Shown here in pieces: positions 44,941 to 57,445 of a stretch of 64,000 nucleotides of DNA. Both the position numbers and the translations under genes were made by a program. The number at the start of each line of letters is the position of its first letter. The stretch's first letter is position 1. The notes under the pieces are model-generated. The model made no database searches. It had not been told where the DNA came from and saw nothing but the letters and a program-made list of their open reading frames with translations. The DNA is from Bombyx mori (lineage: Eukaryota > Arthropoda > Insecta > Lepidoptera > Bombycidae): assembly GCF_030269925.1 (NCBI RefSeq), contig NC_085118.1, positions 17,047,001 to 17,111,000 on the forward strand, given 5' to 3'.

Positions 44941-45965
44941 AACAACAAAAATAAAATAAAAATAAAAATGAATTTACAATCTTCGGTGTAGTTCTCAATC
45001 AAGAAACTATTTTACTATCTAGTTCATCACTAGTCATATTTTTTTTATACTAGTTAAATGATTAATTATTATTTTGTGTTGTCAGTTATTCTAGCGAAAA
45101 AGAATCTAAAAACAGTTCTAACAGCTCAAGGAAGAACATAATATTTAAGCTTTAAAATTTTATTGTAGTTGGTAGAGTGATAGCGTTAAAAAAAATAAAA
45201 ACAACCACACAACTATATAAACACAAACACACTTCTGTTCTAATATTTAATGCACTTTACACACGGACACGTAAAATTTAATGAACATCATGATCCTGAA
45301 ATATATAAACTTCGTCAGTGAAAACTGCTCCAGTATATTTTCGAATAATAAAAATAAATGAATTTTAACTGAATTAACTGTTGCGACTATTTCGACACTG
45401 ACAGACTGCTTGACAGGAAAATAATACGATTTTTCAAATTAACAATTTTAATTTTACTTTTATTTTATTAATTAATTAACAATTTTAAGAGAAACCAAAT
45501 AAGCAAGAACAGTTTTAGTATTAAAACCATTAATCATTTCTGTAAAAAGCAAGAACTTAAATGAAAAATTCCAGCAACTGGAAACTTGAGCCGTAACTTC
45601 TGGGTCCATTATTATAAAGAAACCTTGACAATTTTCAAGAGGATGCACGTAATGGCCGTTATATATTGCCTTAAAAGAGTCCAGTTTCGAGTCGTGTATC
45701 ATTGCGGACGTAGCTGAAGGCTGCTTTATTTTATTTCTCCTCTCAAATTCTGGCGGGAAGGATTCTCAAAACTGAACTTCGACAGTATGTTTGTTTCGAG
45801 GTCTCCCTCGAGTAAGTATTATAATTGCCATACATTCACACGTCAGTGCTATGAGGCGTGTTGAGCTAACTAAATAACGACTCCAACGCTGCTCCACTCG
45901 AGGAACTAATCCCCTTCCTGAGACAGAACATTTCAAAGGCAACTCGAACTTGGAGTAGCGTTGTG
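44941..45965. other. No gene recognised
   Basis: Very AT-rich from 44940 to 45480. The minus frame 45472-45702 has no domain. Confidence 0.45.
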
Positions 45966-46320
45966 TTTTTTTTTTTACGAGCGTACGGCCCGTACCTTAT
46001 GGTGAATGGTTACCGTCGCTCATGCACCTCAGCAACGCCAGGGGCAGAGCCAAGCCGCTGCCTACCGCTTAATACTCTCCACAAGACTCGTTTGAAGAAA
46101 GACATGTCATAGCGCTCAGGAAACACCGTGGAGGGGAGCTCATTCCATAGCAGATTACCGCTACCACTCCATAGAACGACGAATCGACGGCCATTGGCGA
46201 CTTGGTCATCAGCACTGCTTGGACTGCTTAAGTCCAGCCTAGACGATGCCTCTTGCTTGTACTCCGCTGAGTCCCTTAGTTCGAACGGAAATTTAGCTTC
46301 TATACGAATAGCGTGAAGTC
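45966..46320 (-). mobile_element. LINE family A, 3' tail and variant coding end
   Basis: Matches the copy at 58691 from the poly-T through gctcattccatagc (about 46150), then diverges, perhaps a related subfamily. The plus-strand open frame 46128-46316 is antisense to it. Confidence 0.75.
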
Positions 46321-46804
46321 TAGAATGTTTTTACCAAATCTCTAATATATTTTAAAGAAGACACAAGCTTAATGAAACCCCACGACAGTCACGTGTCACG
46401 CACAGATGAACCTTGAACTTAGTTAATGAAGCTAAATTTCTGGATATATTGTTGACTTGCCTTTATCTATATACTTTGTAAAGGGCATATTGATATCGTT
46501 GAGAGTTGTTTATTATCCGATTTCATGTTGTATGACGTAACTATAGATTAACTTTACCTACTACAGAATAGATAACTATAGATTAACTTTACCTATTAAC
46601 TTACCTACTTTACGCTGTGCAAGGAAAGACTTTGTGAAATTTTGTTGAATGAAACATTTGTGGTTGCTATAAAAGTAGAGCCAAGTAGACAATGTCACCG
46701 CATTTCCCTGTAACATAAAGTCGAAGCTTAAATTATGCTAAGCTGTTCTACTCTCCAAGCCAGAACGCGTGAAAGTTCGCAACAGATGATGATATCACAA
46801 GTTT
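46321..46804. other. No gene; a small tandem duplication
   Basis: ctatagattaactttaccta occurs at about 46541 and 46577. Nothing else recognised. Confidence 0.5.
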
Positions 46805-47041
46805 ACTAGTGGTAGGACATCTTCTGAGTCCGCACGGGTAGGTACCACCACCCCGCCTATTTTCTACCGTGAAGCAGTAATGCGTTTCGGTTTGAAGGGT
46901 AGGCAGCCGTTGTAACTATACTGAGACCTTAGAAGCTATATCTCAAAGTGGGTGGCGCATTTACGTTGTAGATGAGCTCCAGTAACCACTTAACACAGGT
47001 GGGCTGTGAGCTCGTCCACACATCTAAGAAATAAATAAAAA
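46805..47041 (+). mobile_element. Bm1 SINE, short form
   Basis: Starts ACTAGTGG. Small deletions in gatg(tctatgg)gctcc and in the gggtggggc block. Confidence 0.9.
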
Positions 47042-47089
47042 CATCAAAAGTTTGATTGCCACCTGTGATCAATTTTCTTGTACAAATTT

Positions 47090-47520
47090 TTATTCGGGCC
47101 GGGGGCCGAACCTCCTACGACGTCCCTACGTCTAAGGGGCGCACGGGGTATGTGGAACTTGACGATCTGCAGATGTTGGGAGCAGACCGTGGACCGCAGT
47201 TTTTTTTTTTTTTTTTAAGGGACCTACTGCACTAAATGACTCCCCTTCACTCAGGTCAGAGCGCGGTCAGAGTAGGGGGATTCCCGCGGTCAACACTACA
47301 ACCAGACTCGCGACGCCACCCCGAGGACTCCTGACCGCCGGTCATCCCCGTACATACGACGACGGGAATGCGGACCGCATAGTGGACCGCAGTCGATGAC
47401 GCGCCGTCCCGTCCTCCTGGTGCCAGTGTCCTACAGTGACGGCACCGTACGCAGCCTCGACCCCCTCAGGTCACCCCGTAGCCATCACCGGGAGGAGACT
47501 GCCTCCTCACAGAGATAAAT
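47090..47520 (-). mobile_element. GC-rich retroelement 3' region with a nested insert
   Basis: Strikingly GC-rich for this window. An inner piece (47200-47381) begins with 17 T (A tail on the minus strand) and is flanked by the 11-bp duplication GTGGACCGCAG (47189-47199, 47382-47392). The outer sequence on both sides is similarly GC-rich and would read continuously without the insert. Probably non-LTR 3' UTR sequence; family not recognised. Confidence 0.65.
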
Positions 47521-50311
47521 TACGTTTCCTGAATTAACAGATTATTTAATTAAATTTACGTCAATCCGACGCCCTATTACACAACTTCAAAGCGCTCCGT
47601 GTAAAGAGCTTACGGGACATTGCACTTTAAGCCCTAATGAAGCGGATTCATTGATAAGCAAATAATACAAATATTACGTTCCTATTCATGAAAGCCCAAA
47701 GCTCTTTGGCGCTTCGAAATAATTACTTAAAGCTGTCATAAGCTCGTGTTCACGTGGATTGTGAAATCGAGTAAGGTATCGAGTAAGTAATCGTTATTAA
47801 AAATAAAGATTCTTTCAACGATCAATCCTAAGAAACTGAAAACTATACAAAAAAACAACGCGTCAACTCAGCTTTAAAATAGACTGCTTTATATTGGCAA
47901 ATTAAGCAAAACAATTGTAGATATATTAATATATTCTTGCTCTAAATACGAATAAAATGCGAGACTATACAATCCCTGACACACTCATTAAGCCAGAACG
48001 CACAACTACTTCGCGCCAAAAAATTAAAAAAAGTTAAGATAATCAAGTTTTCTTTCAGAATAGTCAATGGTTTTTGAAGATCGACATAGTCGCCTCGGTT
48101 GATACTGAGTACACGGCCTCTCCGGGCTATGCTATAAGCTATATAAACTGGACGGTTTCATTGTTCATTGAAAACTAATCGCATCTAACATAATCTAATA
48201 AAGCGAGTAAAGGACAAGGACACAAGAGTCCCAAGTAGCTATGTAAGAATCGGGTCGGAATTTCGAAGCGTTCAAAGAGAGTCTGAAATGAAATCAAAGC
48301 GAGCAGTAAGCGTCGACCTGCGCGCCGCTACGACCCTACCGGTGCGCTGTCCTGCCGGTGTAAAATAAACCAGGGTCACACGCAGAACTTCACGAATCCA
48401 ATAATAAATTCTTATTTCACACTTTTCCGTGGCACATCGGATAGGCGATAGCGATTTTTGATTAAAATATAATTATTTTTTAGCACTTTGGATACCGTTT
48501 TTAGAACTGTTGAACTGATCATCGCGGAACTTAATGTGCTTGAAAATGTTTAATTAGTGAACACATGTTTTCCATTCAATCCTTTCAAATAGTAAAAAAT
48601 CTTTACCACGTATTTGCAATGCTGTGTGGTGCTGAGTAGTAATTGGTAAAAAACACAGGAAAAGTCTCGTGTCTGTTGAACTAATTGCTTAATCCAATAC
48701 GTTACAGTTTTAGTAATCAGAAAATAATGAATTGAGAAATTATCAAAACAAAAGTTAATGATTACAAAACGTATTTACAAAAAAATTTAATTTTTTTTTA
48801 TTTTTTTTTATTATTATTGTAACAAATTTCACTCAGTCCAAAAATTCAAATTCTACTATGTATAAGTATTTAAATTTTCTTAAAGGTATAATAACCAAGT
48901 TCATTAAATCATGAGAAATAAGAATTTCACCTTCGCTTTTAGCTTGAGCCAGACATAAAAGGCTTCGGGAAGGGAAATAAAACGCGTCGCGCCGGCAGGG
49001 GAGGTGTGCCGTGGGTCAGCGAATATTGAAATGAGGGCATTCGGACCGCACTTCATTATTTATACTTTATGTCAGCGAGGGCTTGTAACGGCCAGCGTAT
49101 TACGACATATAAAAGAAATGAATTGGCCGCAATTTGTTTCGGACTTAACGTGACAACCCTACTGACTTCTTGTTTTTGGAGCTTCGTTCAACCATGCCGG
49201 GGACGTTACCTTTTTGTATAAACCTTCGTAATTTGACTGCAATGGACTCGTTTTATTTTTGATGCGCGAAATTAGGGAATGGAATTGTAGGTATTTTATG
49301 AAGTCCAGTTCTAATTTGGGACGTAAATTATGTCATGACGTCACCCGGTGTCATTCCACGTCATAAGATTTATAAAGCAGCGTGATGCGACAAGCATCTG
49401 TGAGGAAGGTCTAGAATAGTATTTACTGGTATGACGTATTATAAGCCAGCATCATCATATTGGCTATTTTTACCTCGAAGTAGGGTGTGTGCCGATTTGA
49501 AACTGGAACAGGCCTTAAATAAGTACAATTGAATCTTCGACACCTCGTCTTAAGATGGTTGACGACATTTCATAAAGGAGTGTGGTTATAATTTTCGTGT
49601 ATCATCTATACCATTATTATAGGAATGTAGTGAAAGCTGGGGTGTTAACCCTGGCTTGCAGAAATTTATATTACTGCGTCAACTTTACTAGTCTACTTTT
49701 ACTAGCTCACCTGCCAATGGTGTCCCTTGAATAATTTGTAACTAATACTTGGTACCACCAGGTAAATAGTAAAAATAAATAAAAACATTTATTTAAATTA
49801 TTCTAAATGGAACACTTTAAAACTATGAGGTAACTTAGACAGAATTCAGTGACAAGTTATTGTAGTAAAATTCGTAACATTTTTAATATCAAACAAGGTG
49901 ATGAGACAATGCTCAAGTTCATATGAAAAAGTATGGTTCGCATGGTGAGCATTGCCACTCCTTCGCAAGCTCAGATTGTGTATTTAATTATTGTTCCTAC
50001 CGGACTAATGGACTATTTACTATTACTACTGCTACTAGCTATGTTAGTAACTTCAAGGGGTTATCCTAGATTCACCAGACGTGTAAGTGATAAGGTAGTA
50101 ATCTAACGAATATTAGGGTTAAAAAACGTTCCATTTTTTTATTTATTAATTTTTGTTTTCATTTTATTCTGTCTGAATTGCAAAATTGAACGCGCATAAA
50201 AGAAGGAGTCATGTGTGGTCGTAAATAATAATCGTAAAACCGTTGTTTGTACAGTTTTTAGACGCAATAAGAGGCAAAACAAAAAAGATATACGAACTTC
50301 AACGACCCAAT
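47521..50311. other. Longest stretch without recognised repeats
   Basis: No long open frame. It includes a possible core promoter (48142-48168), a GC-rich patch at 48300-48370 and another at 48960-49030. This is the likeliest place here for host regulatory or untranslated sequence. Confidence 0.4.
48142..48168 (+). promoter_or_regulatory. Possible core promoter (TATA and initiator)
   Basis: TATAAA at 48142-48147, then TCATTG motifs at 48158 and 48165, resembling arthropod initiators but slightly close to the TATA box. No open frame downstream confirms a gene. Confidence 0.25.
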
Positions 50312-50554
50312 ACTGGTGGTAGGACCTCTTGTGAGTCCGCGCGGGTAGGTACCACCGCCCTGCCTATTTCTGCCGTGAAGCAGTAATGCGTTTCGGTTTG
50401 AAGTGTAATGCAGTCGTTGTAACTATACTGAGATCTTAGAGCTTATATCTCAAGGTGGGTGGCGCATTTACGTTGTAGATGTCCATGGGCTCCAGTAACC
50501 ACTTAACACCAGGTGGGCTGTGAGCTCGTCTACCCATCTAAGCAATAAAAAAAT
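50312..50554 (+). mobile_element. Bm1 SINE, short form
   Basis: Starts ACTGGTGG, near consensus, with an A-rich tail extending to about 50569. Confidence 0.93.
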
Positions 50555-50960
50555 AAAAAAAATAAAAAACTTACTCACCTACCATGAAAAAATAGAAAAT
50601 CAAAACAATTTAAAAATAAATAATATGCATTTTTTGTATTCAAATATCGAATACAAAACATTTTAGGAAATAAATTTGGTTTTCAACAACAGCGGAAACA
50701 ATCTATTTGTTTACCTCTAGGGCATGCACAAAGTTTTCCTTTTAAAGTGTTCGCTCGTGGGATCGGGAGGACTTCTCCACATTACGGATAGTTCAGACGT
50801 GCGCTTGTCACACTGTTCCGATACTTACTCTGTGATGGCCTTTGTTTTATAGTTAAATTATCGATTAAGAACCATCAATTTATTTGGATATTTCGTGCGA
50901 GGATATTGGAGTGAAGTTGTAAAATTATATCGATTCATAATGTGTTTGCAAATTTATAAT

Positions 50961-51208
50961 TTTTTTTTTATAGCTTTGATGGGTGGACGAGCTCACAGCC
51001 CACCTGGTGTTAAGTGGTTACTAAAGCCCAAAGACATCTATAACGTAAACGTGCCACCCACCTTGAGATATAAGTTCTAAGATCTCAGTATAGTTACAAC
51101 GACTGCCCTACCCTTCAAACCGAAACACTGCTTCACGGCAGAAATAGACAGGGCGGTGGTACCTACCCGTGCTGACTCACAAGAGGTAAAGAGATCCTAC
51201 CACCAGTA
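50961..51208 (-). mobile_element. Bm1 SINE, short form
   Basis: Near-complete; a few bases duplicated at the 5' side (agaggtaaagagatcc) and a deletion of gcatta. It abuts an older Bm1. Confidence 0.9.
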
Positions 51209-51495
51209 AAAATTAAGGGTGCCATACGCATTGAGACATTAAACCAAGATGCATGACTGCTTCGCGGTAGGAACAAGCAGGATGTCCCAACGCACTCTAC
51301 TACCAGTAATTTTACTTCATAATTTGGCCATTTTGATTATTATTACAAGTGTTGTTCTTCCATCTATTCCATATTATTGGTGGATGAGTGTTAGGCACTT
51401 AATAGAGAAAAAATAGTATAGTCTGCGCTGCGGGATTAGAACTAGCAGAGTTGCATCGCTTGATACGAATGGTCTTATCCATAAATCACGACAGT
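51209..51495 (-). mobile_element. Old Bm1 SINE with tRNA-like head
   Basis: Diverged but ordered: atgactgcttcgcggtagga, actaccagtaattttac, gttgttcttcc, gggattagaactagcag (B box region), gaatggtcttatcc. The 3' part is missing or replaced at the junction with the young copy. Confidence 0.7.
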
Positions 51496-51854
51496 ATATG
51501 AAATTAAATTATACGTTCGCCACTGCAGGTCCTAAGATTTTCTATTAATCCGATTTGTTAAAAATAAACATATACGAGACATCCAGGGAACATAGATAGT
51601 AATGCATTCTACTATAATAGCATTCACAATATTCGTTAAAGATAATGTTTGCCTAGAAAAATCAGGTCAATGTCCAATACATTTGAACGTAGATACTAGA
51701 CTCCGACTGCAAAACTTAACCTATATGGGGGGTAGTGGGGTAAAGATGGGTAGATGGAGCTGACAAAGCTAAGATACTCATAGACCAAGAACACTAGCTC
51801 ATTTAGGGTGCCTTACTTAACAACTTACTACTTGACTACTTTCAGCACTCTAAA

Positions 51855-52180
51855 TCTATACATATAAATAAAACTAGAGTGTATGTTTGTAACATTGAAA
51901 TAACCACTTTTTACTACATGCATATAAATATATACACGGTACATACACCCAAATAACATTTTTTACAATTTTTGTCTGTCTGTCTGTTTATTCCGGCTAA
52001 TCTGTGGAACGGCTGGACCGATTTTGATATGAGACTTTCACTAATAGGTAGCTGATTTCAGACTAGCTTCGCCCCGCGGCGTCACCCGCAGTTATTGTCG
52101 TACCGCGCGCAACATGGCGGGACTCGCCTATCAATAATAAAATTTAATGTTTCCGAAGCGAAGCGAGGGCGGTTCTCTAG
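51855..52180 (+). mobile_element. Helitron-like element
   Basis: Starts TCTATACATATAAATAAAAC and ends gcgaagcgagggcggttctCTAG, flanked by A and T. The interior includes ggctggaccgattttgatat. Confidence 0.85.
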
Positions 52181-52634
52181 TATCACATAAAACTATGCCA
52201 GGTATAGAGCAAGTTCCAAATTGCTTGCGGATGCATCATGTGCCGACGGTCTCTCAGAGCAAACGCAAAGCTTAACAGGAAACAAGAGCTTTAGCGACTA
52301 ATGTTTTTACTGTTTAGATTAAAACAGAGCTTTGAGAAATACAAATAGTAGGAGGAAAAAACAGCTTTGAACATAAAATGTTCTAGTTTAATTTTAGTAG
52401 GTTTTTGCGAGTCGTCTGCTATAATTATATCAGCCGTCCGTGACTACGAGGACCGTAAAATATTCGAAACTTGAGGAAATAATGAAAGGACAATAGTATT
52501 CGCGAGATCGAACTGTATAAATAAGTAGTTTTAAATGAAAATATTCTGTTTAATTATAGACGTAGGTATAACTTTGAAATCATTATGAATTGAGCTGAAT
52601 ATATTTCCGAACAAATGAATGGGGCTACAGCAGT
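52181..52634. other. No gene or repeat recognised
   Basis: No supported feature. Confidence 0.5.
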
Positions 52635-52920
52635 ATGGAAAGTGGTAGACGAGATGACACGTCTTGGCATGGCAATTATGACTGTTTAGTGATCGCAAGG
52701 AAAGACAACTTGGAGAAATTGGTGGTCACTGGAAAGGTCGAGGGCAAGCGACCAAGAGGCAGGAACCCGACCCGTTGGACGGACCAGATTCGTGCAGCCC
52801 TGGATACCACAGTGCACGATGCTCTGCACTCAGCTGCAGATAGGAACAGATGGCGGTGCACTATAAAAAACAAACTGTTTCAAGGCCATGACCACGACCC
52901 TCAGTAATGAGGAAACCGAT
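52635..52920 (+). pseudogene. RTE-like LINE C-terminus (family 2), fragment
   Basis: The frame reads RPRGRNPTRWTDQIRAALD, then ADRNRWRCTIKNKLF and ends GHDHDPQ, a C-terminal arrangement common in RTE-type reverse transcriptases of Lepidoptera. About 90 codons remain, with no palm domain. A short UTR with aatgaggaaaccgatg follows. The opposite frame (52676-52873) is a shadow. Confidence 0.75.
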
Positions 52921-53545
52921 GCAAAGAGGAGGAGGAGTGATCATAGATAATAAGACTTATGTATGCTGGTGATAGATTGCATAACCAAGAAAGATTTGCA
53001 ACTGAAAAAAGTGGTCTTGCAAATAAACTTAATACACTGCCTTTACTTTTTGCTTGTGTTGTTCAATAACTAATATTCTATTATACAAAAAGACAAAAGT
53101 TCCACGTTCAATAATTTAGTAGTTTTCCTGTGCTATAAACACCGGAAATATATAAAAAACGCGGTTTATGAAATTCTACAAAGAACACTTCCGTGGCAAT
53201 GACACTGTCAGCTATGCAACTTAAATTCAAAATCATTTCAGTTCCTAAATCAAATAGTAAGTTAAATTGACAGATTACAACCGCTGCGACCTCATGACTT
53301 GAAGTTCTTCTCCGCGTGTAAGGAGCGTGTTATGCAACCGCTAATGACGCGAGAGCTTTCGAACAAACTATATTATTACCGAGCTTTACAACTAGTTTGA
53401 TGATTCTAAGATATTTTACTGAAGCCAAGACTAACAAGGTAAATACTTATCTTCTTTGCTCACGAATACGATTTTTTTTTGCCTACTTTAAGCTGATAAC
53501 TTTACAGGCTATGCCAGCGTAATCGAGCAAGTAGGTGTGCTTTTT
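52921..53545. other. No gene or repeat recognised
   Basis: No supported feature. Confidence 0.5.
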
Positions 53546-53690
53546 TTTTATTGCTTTTTGTGTGCTCTCGGGTTTCTAACCTGACGACGTTGCTTACACT
53601 AGCCCTATCAAGAGCTTGGCAAAATCTACACCGGATCGGAGACGTAAACCACTGAGAAGATCCGGCGAGAAACTCAAAGGGCTACGAATG
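53546..53690 (-). mobile_element. LINE family B 3' UTR, internally deleted
   Basis: T-rich start, then gtgctctcgggtttctaacc, acaccggatcggagacg and actgagaagatccggcgaga. Confidence 0.7.
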
Positions 53691-53826
53691 CTCACCGTTG
53701 ACTATCTGATATCAATATATTTGCATTACAATTTGCATACCTGTTGATCATGTTCGTTTGGAAATAACGCAAAATCTATCAGGTCGATTTTGATGCACGT
53801 TTTACGGATTGGATATTTATTGTATA

Positions 53827-54116
53827 CTAGCTGACCCGGCAGACTTCGTACTCAATCGATAAATAAAAGACCTAAACTTTTGTATAAAATAAACTTTAAA
53901 AAAACAAAAGGAATGCGTCCGACGGGGGCCACATCAAAGGAAAAACAAAACTGTGTGTTTTTGTATAATTCCGAGCATTTTCATATTTATTCACCTTTTA
54001 AACCTTCTCTGGACTTCCACAAATAATTCAACACCAAAATTAGCCAAAGCGGTCCAGCCGTTCTCGAGTTTTAGCGAGACTAACGAACAGCAATTCATTT
54101 TTATATATATAGAAGA
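53827..54116 (-). mobile_element. Helitron family H1, copy 2
   Basis: Closely matches 7998-8292 from ctagctgacccggcagactt to gaacagcaattcatttttat. Flanked by A and T if the end is placed at 54116. Confidence 0.82.
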
Positions 54117-54969
54117 TGTACATGTACGTAAGGGATGGGACTTGGCTGCCGAAGATATTACTCAAAGAAACCGTGACCATCACCGTCATCGTCAATATGT
54201 TACCTTCGCTTAGTCGTTTGTCGAGAATCGTACCCCTACCCCGAGGTCTAGTAATCAGGACCATAGGACACGGTATAATGTACCGAAGAAGACTTTAACA
54301 AATAATACATTTATCAAAATAGCAATTACAATTAACTAGAGAATAGTCACAAAGCAGAATCTTGATCTTAGTGAATTAATCTTCTAACAGTCTTACAGTA
54401 GCGATAAACTTGGCAAAAGTCCAAACAAATGCATTTATTAACATTAATTACGAAAGATAATAAGTTTATTGTACAGTTCTGGCAATTATCAAACGTGCTT
54501 TGGTAATAAAACCATTAGCGAGGTTAATTATACAAACGAGTTATTCAGTGAGCAGTTTGTTTTGTTTGTCAAATAAACGTAATTTAGTGTTTATTGATAT
54601 GTTGACCATCATTTTAGCCGGCGCATCATTACTAGCGCTGATGGGTAACAGCGATACCAAGAACCGAATCAAGTTTCTGTCTGTTTTTCAGTGAGGACCC
54701 TTTTCAAACCTTCAGTTTTATAAAAGCCGTGTCTGCCAGAGCTCTCGGAAGGTTCTCGTTTCCGAGTCGAATAGAACATCATAAAAATAATACTTTAAAA
54801 CCCGCAGTAGATAAACGCAGCGTTTCCAGAGTATAGTCATTGATTATAACTGGTGAGGCAACGGTAAAAGTAGCTTGGGATCATTTCAAGTAATTTTTCG
54901 TAGCAGTCTCCGAGGAAAATACAATAGCAAAGCATTGTGTTAGTTCAAGACAAACATGTAGAACTAAGA
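54117..54969. other. No gene recognised
   Basis: Open frames at 54116-54298 and 54500-54694 have no domain or splice-site support. Confidence 0.45.
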
Positions 54970-55179
54970 TTATGACGAAGAGTTTGATGAGCAAACTAAC
55001 CCATAGACACAGCCCGCTGAGTTTCTCGTCGGATCTTCTCAGTGATTCTACGATTCTCTGCTCTCGCTAGGGCTAGTGTTAGCCAATTCTCTCAGGTTGA
55101 GCCAGTGAGCTCACCTGCCCGTTCGGGCGTAGCTGGAATAGCCTCTTAGGCTATCAGCAAATAGGTAAGCGAAAAAAAG
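54970..55179 (+). mobile_element. LINE family B 3' end
   Basis: Matches 60300-60552 (gacgaagagtttgatgagca, cactcagcccgctgag-like block, gtcggatcttctcagtg, gctatcagc), ending in a short A run. Confidence 0.8.
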
Positions 55180-55719
55180 TAGAACTATAACACAATAGTG
55201 CAGTATTACAAGGAATGATTGAATTTCAATTCCTAAGCTCTCGGTAAGCCCAAAGATCCTGAGCGGAACATTTTTCGCCCCGACCGAATACAACGTGAAA
55301 TTGTACCCCGTGACATCGACGTACTCCGAACGAGGAACATCAGACAGTTGGTTTTGTAATAACATAAATACATGTTAGAATAAAAACAACCGCTTAAATA
55401 GCAAACCGTATTAACAGTTAATTTTAACATAGTTTGTTTCCTGTTGTTAATGGTATTGGAGGATATTGGAGCGAAGTTGTAAAATTATTGTATTTTCATC
55501 GATTCATGATGTGTTTGCAAATTTATAAAGTAGCATTCCGATGCTGTTCCGACGCCTAGACCGCAGTGAACATCGATCTTACTCACAAACCACGGTGCTT
55601 CGGTGGCGTAGGAACTGGATGGCTAGTCAAAAATTATCAATCTACCATCTATAAGTATAACAATGCACCAGTCATATTATCTATTAAGCCAGAGGTTTTG
55701 ATATTATTTATTAGAATTT
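55180..55719. other. No gene; a short dispersed repeat
   Basis: 55460-55528 (gaggatattggagcgaagtt ... tgtgtttgcaaatttata) resembles 50899-50960. Unassigned otherwise. Confidence 0.45.
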
Positions 55720-55828
55720 TTTATTTATTGCAATTGTAAGCAGACGAGCATACGGCCCATTTGATGGTGGTTACCGTCGCCCATGGACTTCAACAATACC
55801 AGGGGCAGAGCTAAGCCGCTGCCTACCT
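55720..55828 (-). mobile_element. LINE family A 3' tail
   Basis: The tail only, with gagt missing from the ggtgagtggttacc block. Confidence 0.85.
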
Positions 55829-55853
55829 CTGAAATACATATTATGGTACATGG

Positions 55854-55976
55854 TTTTTTTTATTGCTTAGATGGGTTGTCGAACTCACAGCCCACCTGGT
55901 GTTAAGTGGTTACTGGAGCCCATAAGTTCTAAGGTCTCAAATATACTTACAACGGCTGCCCCACCCTTCAAACTGA
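55854..55976 (-). mobile_element. Bm1 SINE tail with an internal deletion
   Basis: Goes from gagcccata directly to agttctaagg, losing about 45 bases, and stops after cttcaaac. Confidence 0.85.
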
Positions 55977-56293
55977 CATATTAACTAAATGTGATTCACA
56001 GTAACATCATAGCGGGCATAAACAATAGTCAGAATGAAGCCGCAGGGCCACATCGAACGTAAACACACTTAAGCCAAGGAGACGATTTGTAGCTAGGTGG
56101 GTAATTGGGCAAATCTCTATATATTTCAGTTTAAGGTATAGAAAATCCAGTGTTCGTATACCGCTGCTGTATCTCCCGGGATTAAGCCGCTTGCTGCTAC
56201 GGAAACACGGGAGAACGGCACTTTGTGATCAGAGTCGGATTAGAGGGAGGGCCGTTTTATGTTCAATGTTTTTCCGATTCTCTCTCTGCAGTC
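55977..56293. other. No gene or repeat recognised
   Basis: No supported feature. Confidence 0.5.
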
Positions 56294-56374
56294 ATGTTGT
56301 GGCGTCTAGTGAGTTCTATTAACCACGTAGCACCTCATTGGTGAGCTCGTCTACATATTCTGTACTGAAAAAAA
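56294..56374 (+). mobile_element. Degenerate Bm1 tail
   Basis: gtggcgtctagtgagttct, taaccacgtagcacctcat, gtgagctcgtctac and an A run. Confidence 0.6.
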
Positions 56375-56391
56375 AACTTATGTGCAATATT

Positions 56392-56576
56392 CACAAGCCT
56401 CAGAGCAGTAGTTAGCGCTCCTGATCGTTTCACAGAGGGTCGTGGGTTTGATTCCCACATCGGGCAAAGTGTGATGGACAGGTTTGTTTGCTTTTTATTT
56501 GGGTGTTTGTTATCTATATATTTGAACGTATATAAGTATGTATGTGAGTCTCTGGTACCCATAGCACAAGAAATCC
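56392..56576 (+). mobile_element. tRNA-like lepidopteran repeat, copy 2
   Basis: A-box-like TAGTTAGCGCTCC and B-box-like GGGTTTGATTCCC, then cacatcgggcaaag and an AT-rich tail ending ggtacccatagcaca. Probably a SINE. The minus open frame 56335-56562 is spurious. Confidence 0.65.
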
Positions 56577-56684
56577 TAAATTGGTGTCGGACGAATGTGC
56601 GTGATTTGTTCCTATTTGTGAGTTTTATTTATTTATTCAATCCCATTCTCTCAGTCCTATTAATGTGTGTTTATAGGTTTTCAG

Positions 56685-56921
56685 TTTTTTTTAATTGCTT
56701 AGATTGGTGGACGAGTTCACAGCCCACCTGGTGTTAAGTGGTTACAGGAGCCCATGGACATTTACAAGGTAAATGCGCTACCCACCCATAAGTTCTAAGG
56801 TCTCAGTATAGCTACAACGGCTACCCTACCCTTCAAACCGAAACGCATTACTGTTTCACGGCAGAAATAGGTGGGGTGGTGGTACCTACCCATGCGGACT
56901 CACAAGAGGTCCTACCACCAA
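56685..56921 (-). mobile_element. Bm1 SINE, short form
   Basis: Lacks the ttgagatat block. The 5' end is at ccaccaat. Confidence 0.9.
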
Positions 56922-57445
56922 TGTCGCTTTTTCGCTTCATCGAATTTTAAATTAAAAACGGAGCTAAAAAACTTTAAAACTTTATAAAGAAATCGTTCAC
57001 ACATTTTTCCTTGCAACAGAATCCGCCCCAATCCTTGTCGATGTTATCTATGCAATATGAGTGTATTCTTCGTTGGGATTATCCAAGGAAAGCCGCGCCA
57101 AATAATACGTCACGTAAGCTGAGCTAGGATTATTTCTAACTTTAATTCACCTAACTTTCTTTGCTTTTGTTATTATCTTTCACGTTATTGGGTTCGAGAT
57201 ATTGTATCGTTTTGATTACTATATATTTTAAGCTTTGATTAGCTGACAAGCAACCGTCGGACATTTTACTTACACTCTGAATACCTTAGAGCACAAACTA
57301 AATCACAGGTATCACCTGTTATGCAAATTGTAATTTTTCCACTTATTCATTTTTATGTAAACTACGCCAGTCTAATGTGAGTTAGTTGTAAATCTTACTG
57401 TTCCGTGGCAAAAAATACACCTAAAGACCAGTTTAAAAAAAAGAA
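56922..57445. other. No gene or repeat recognised
   Basis: No supported feature. Confidence 0.5.
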
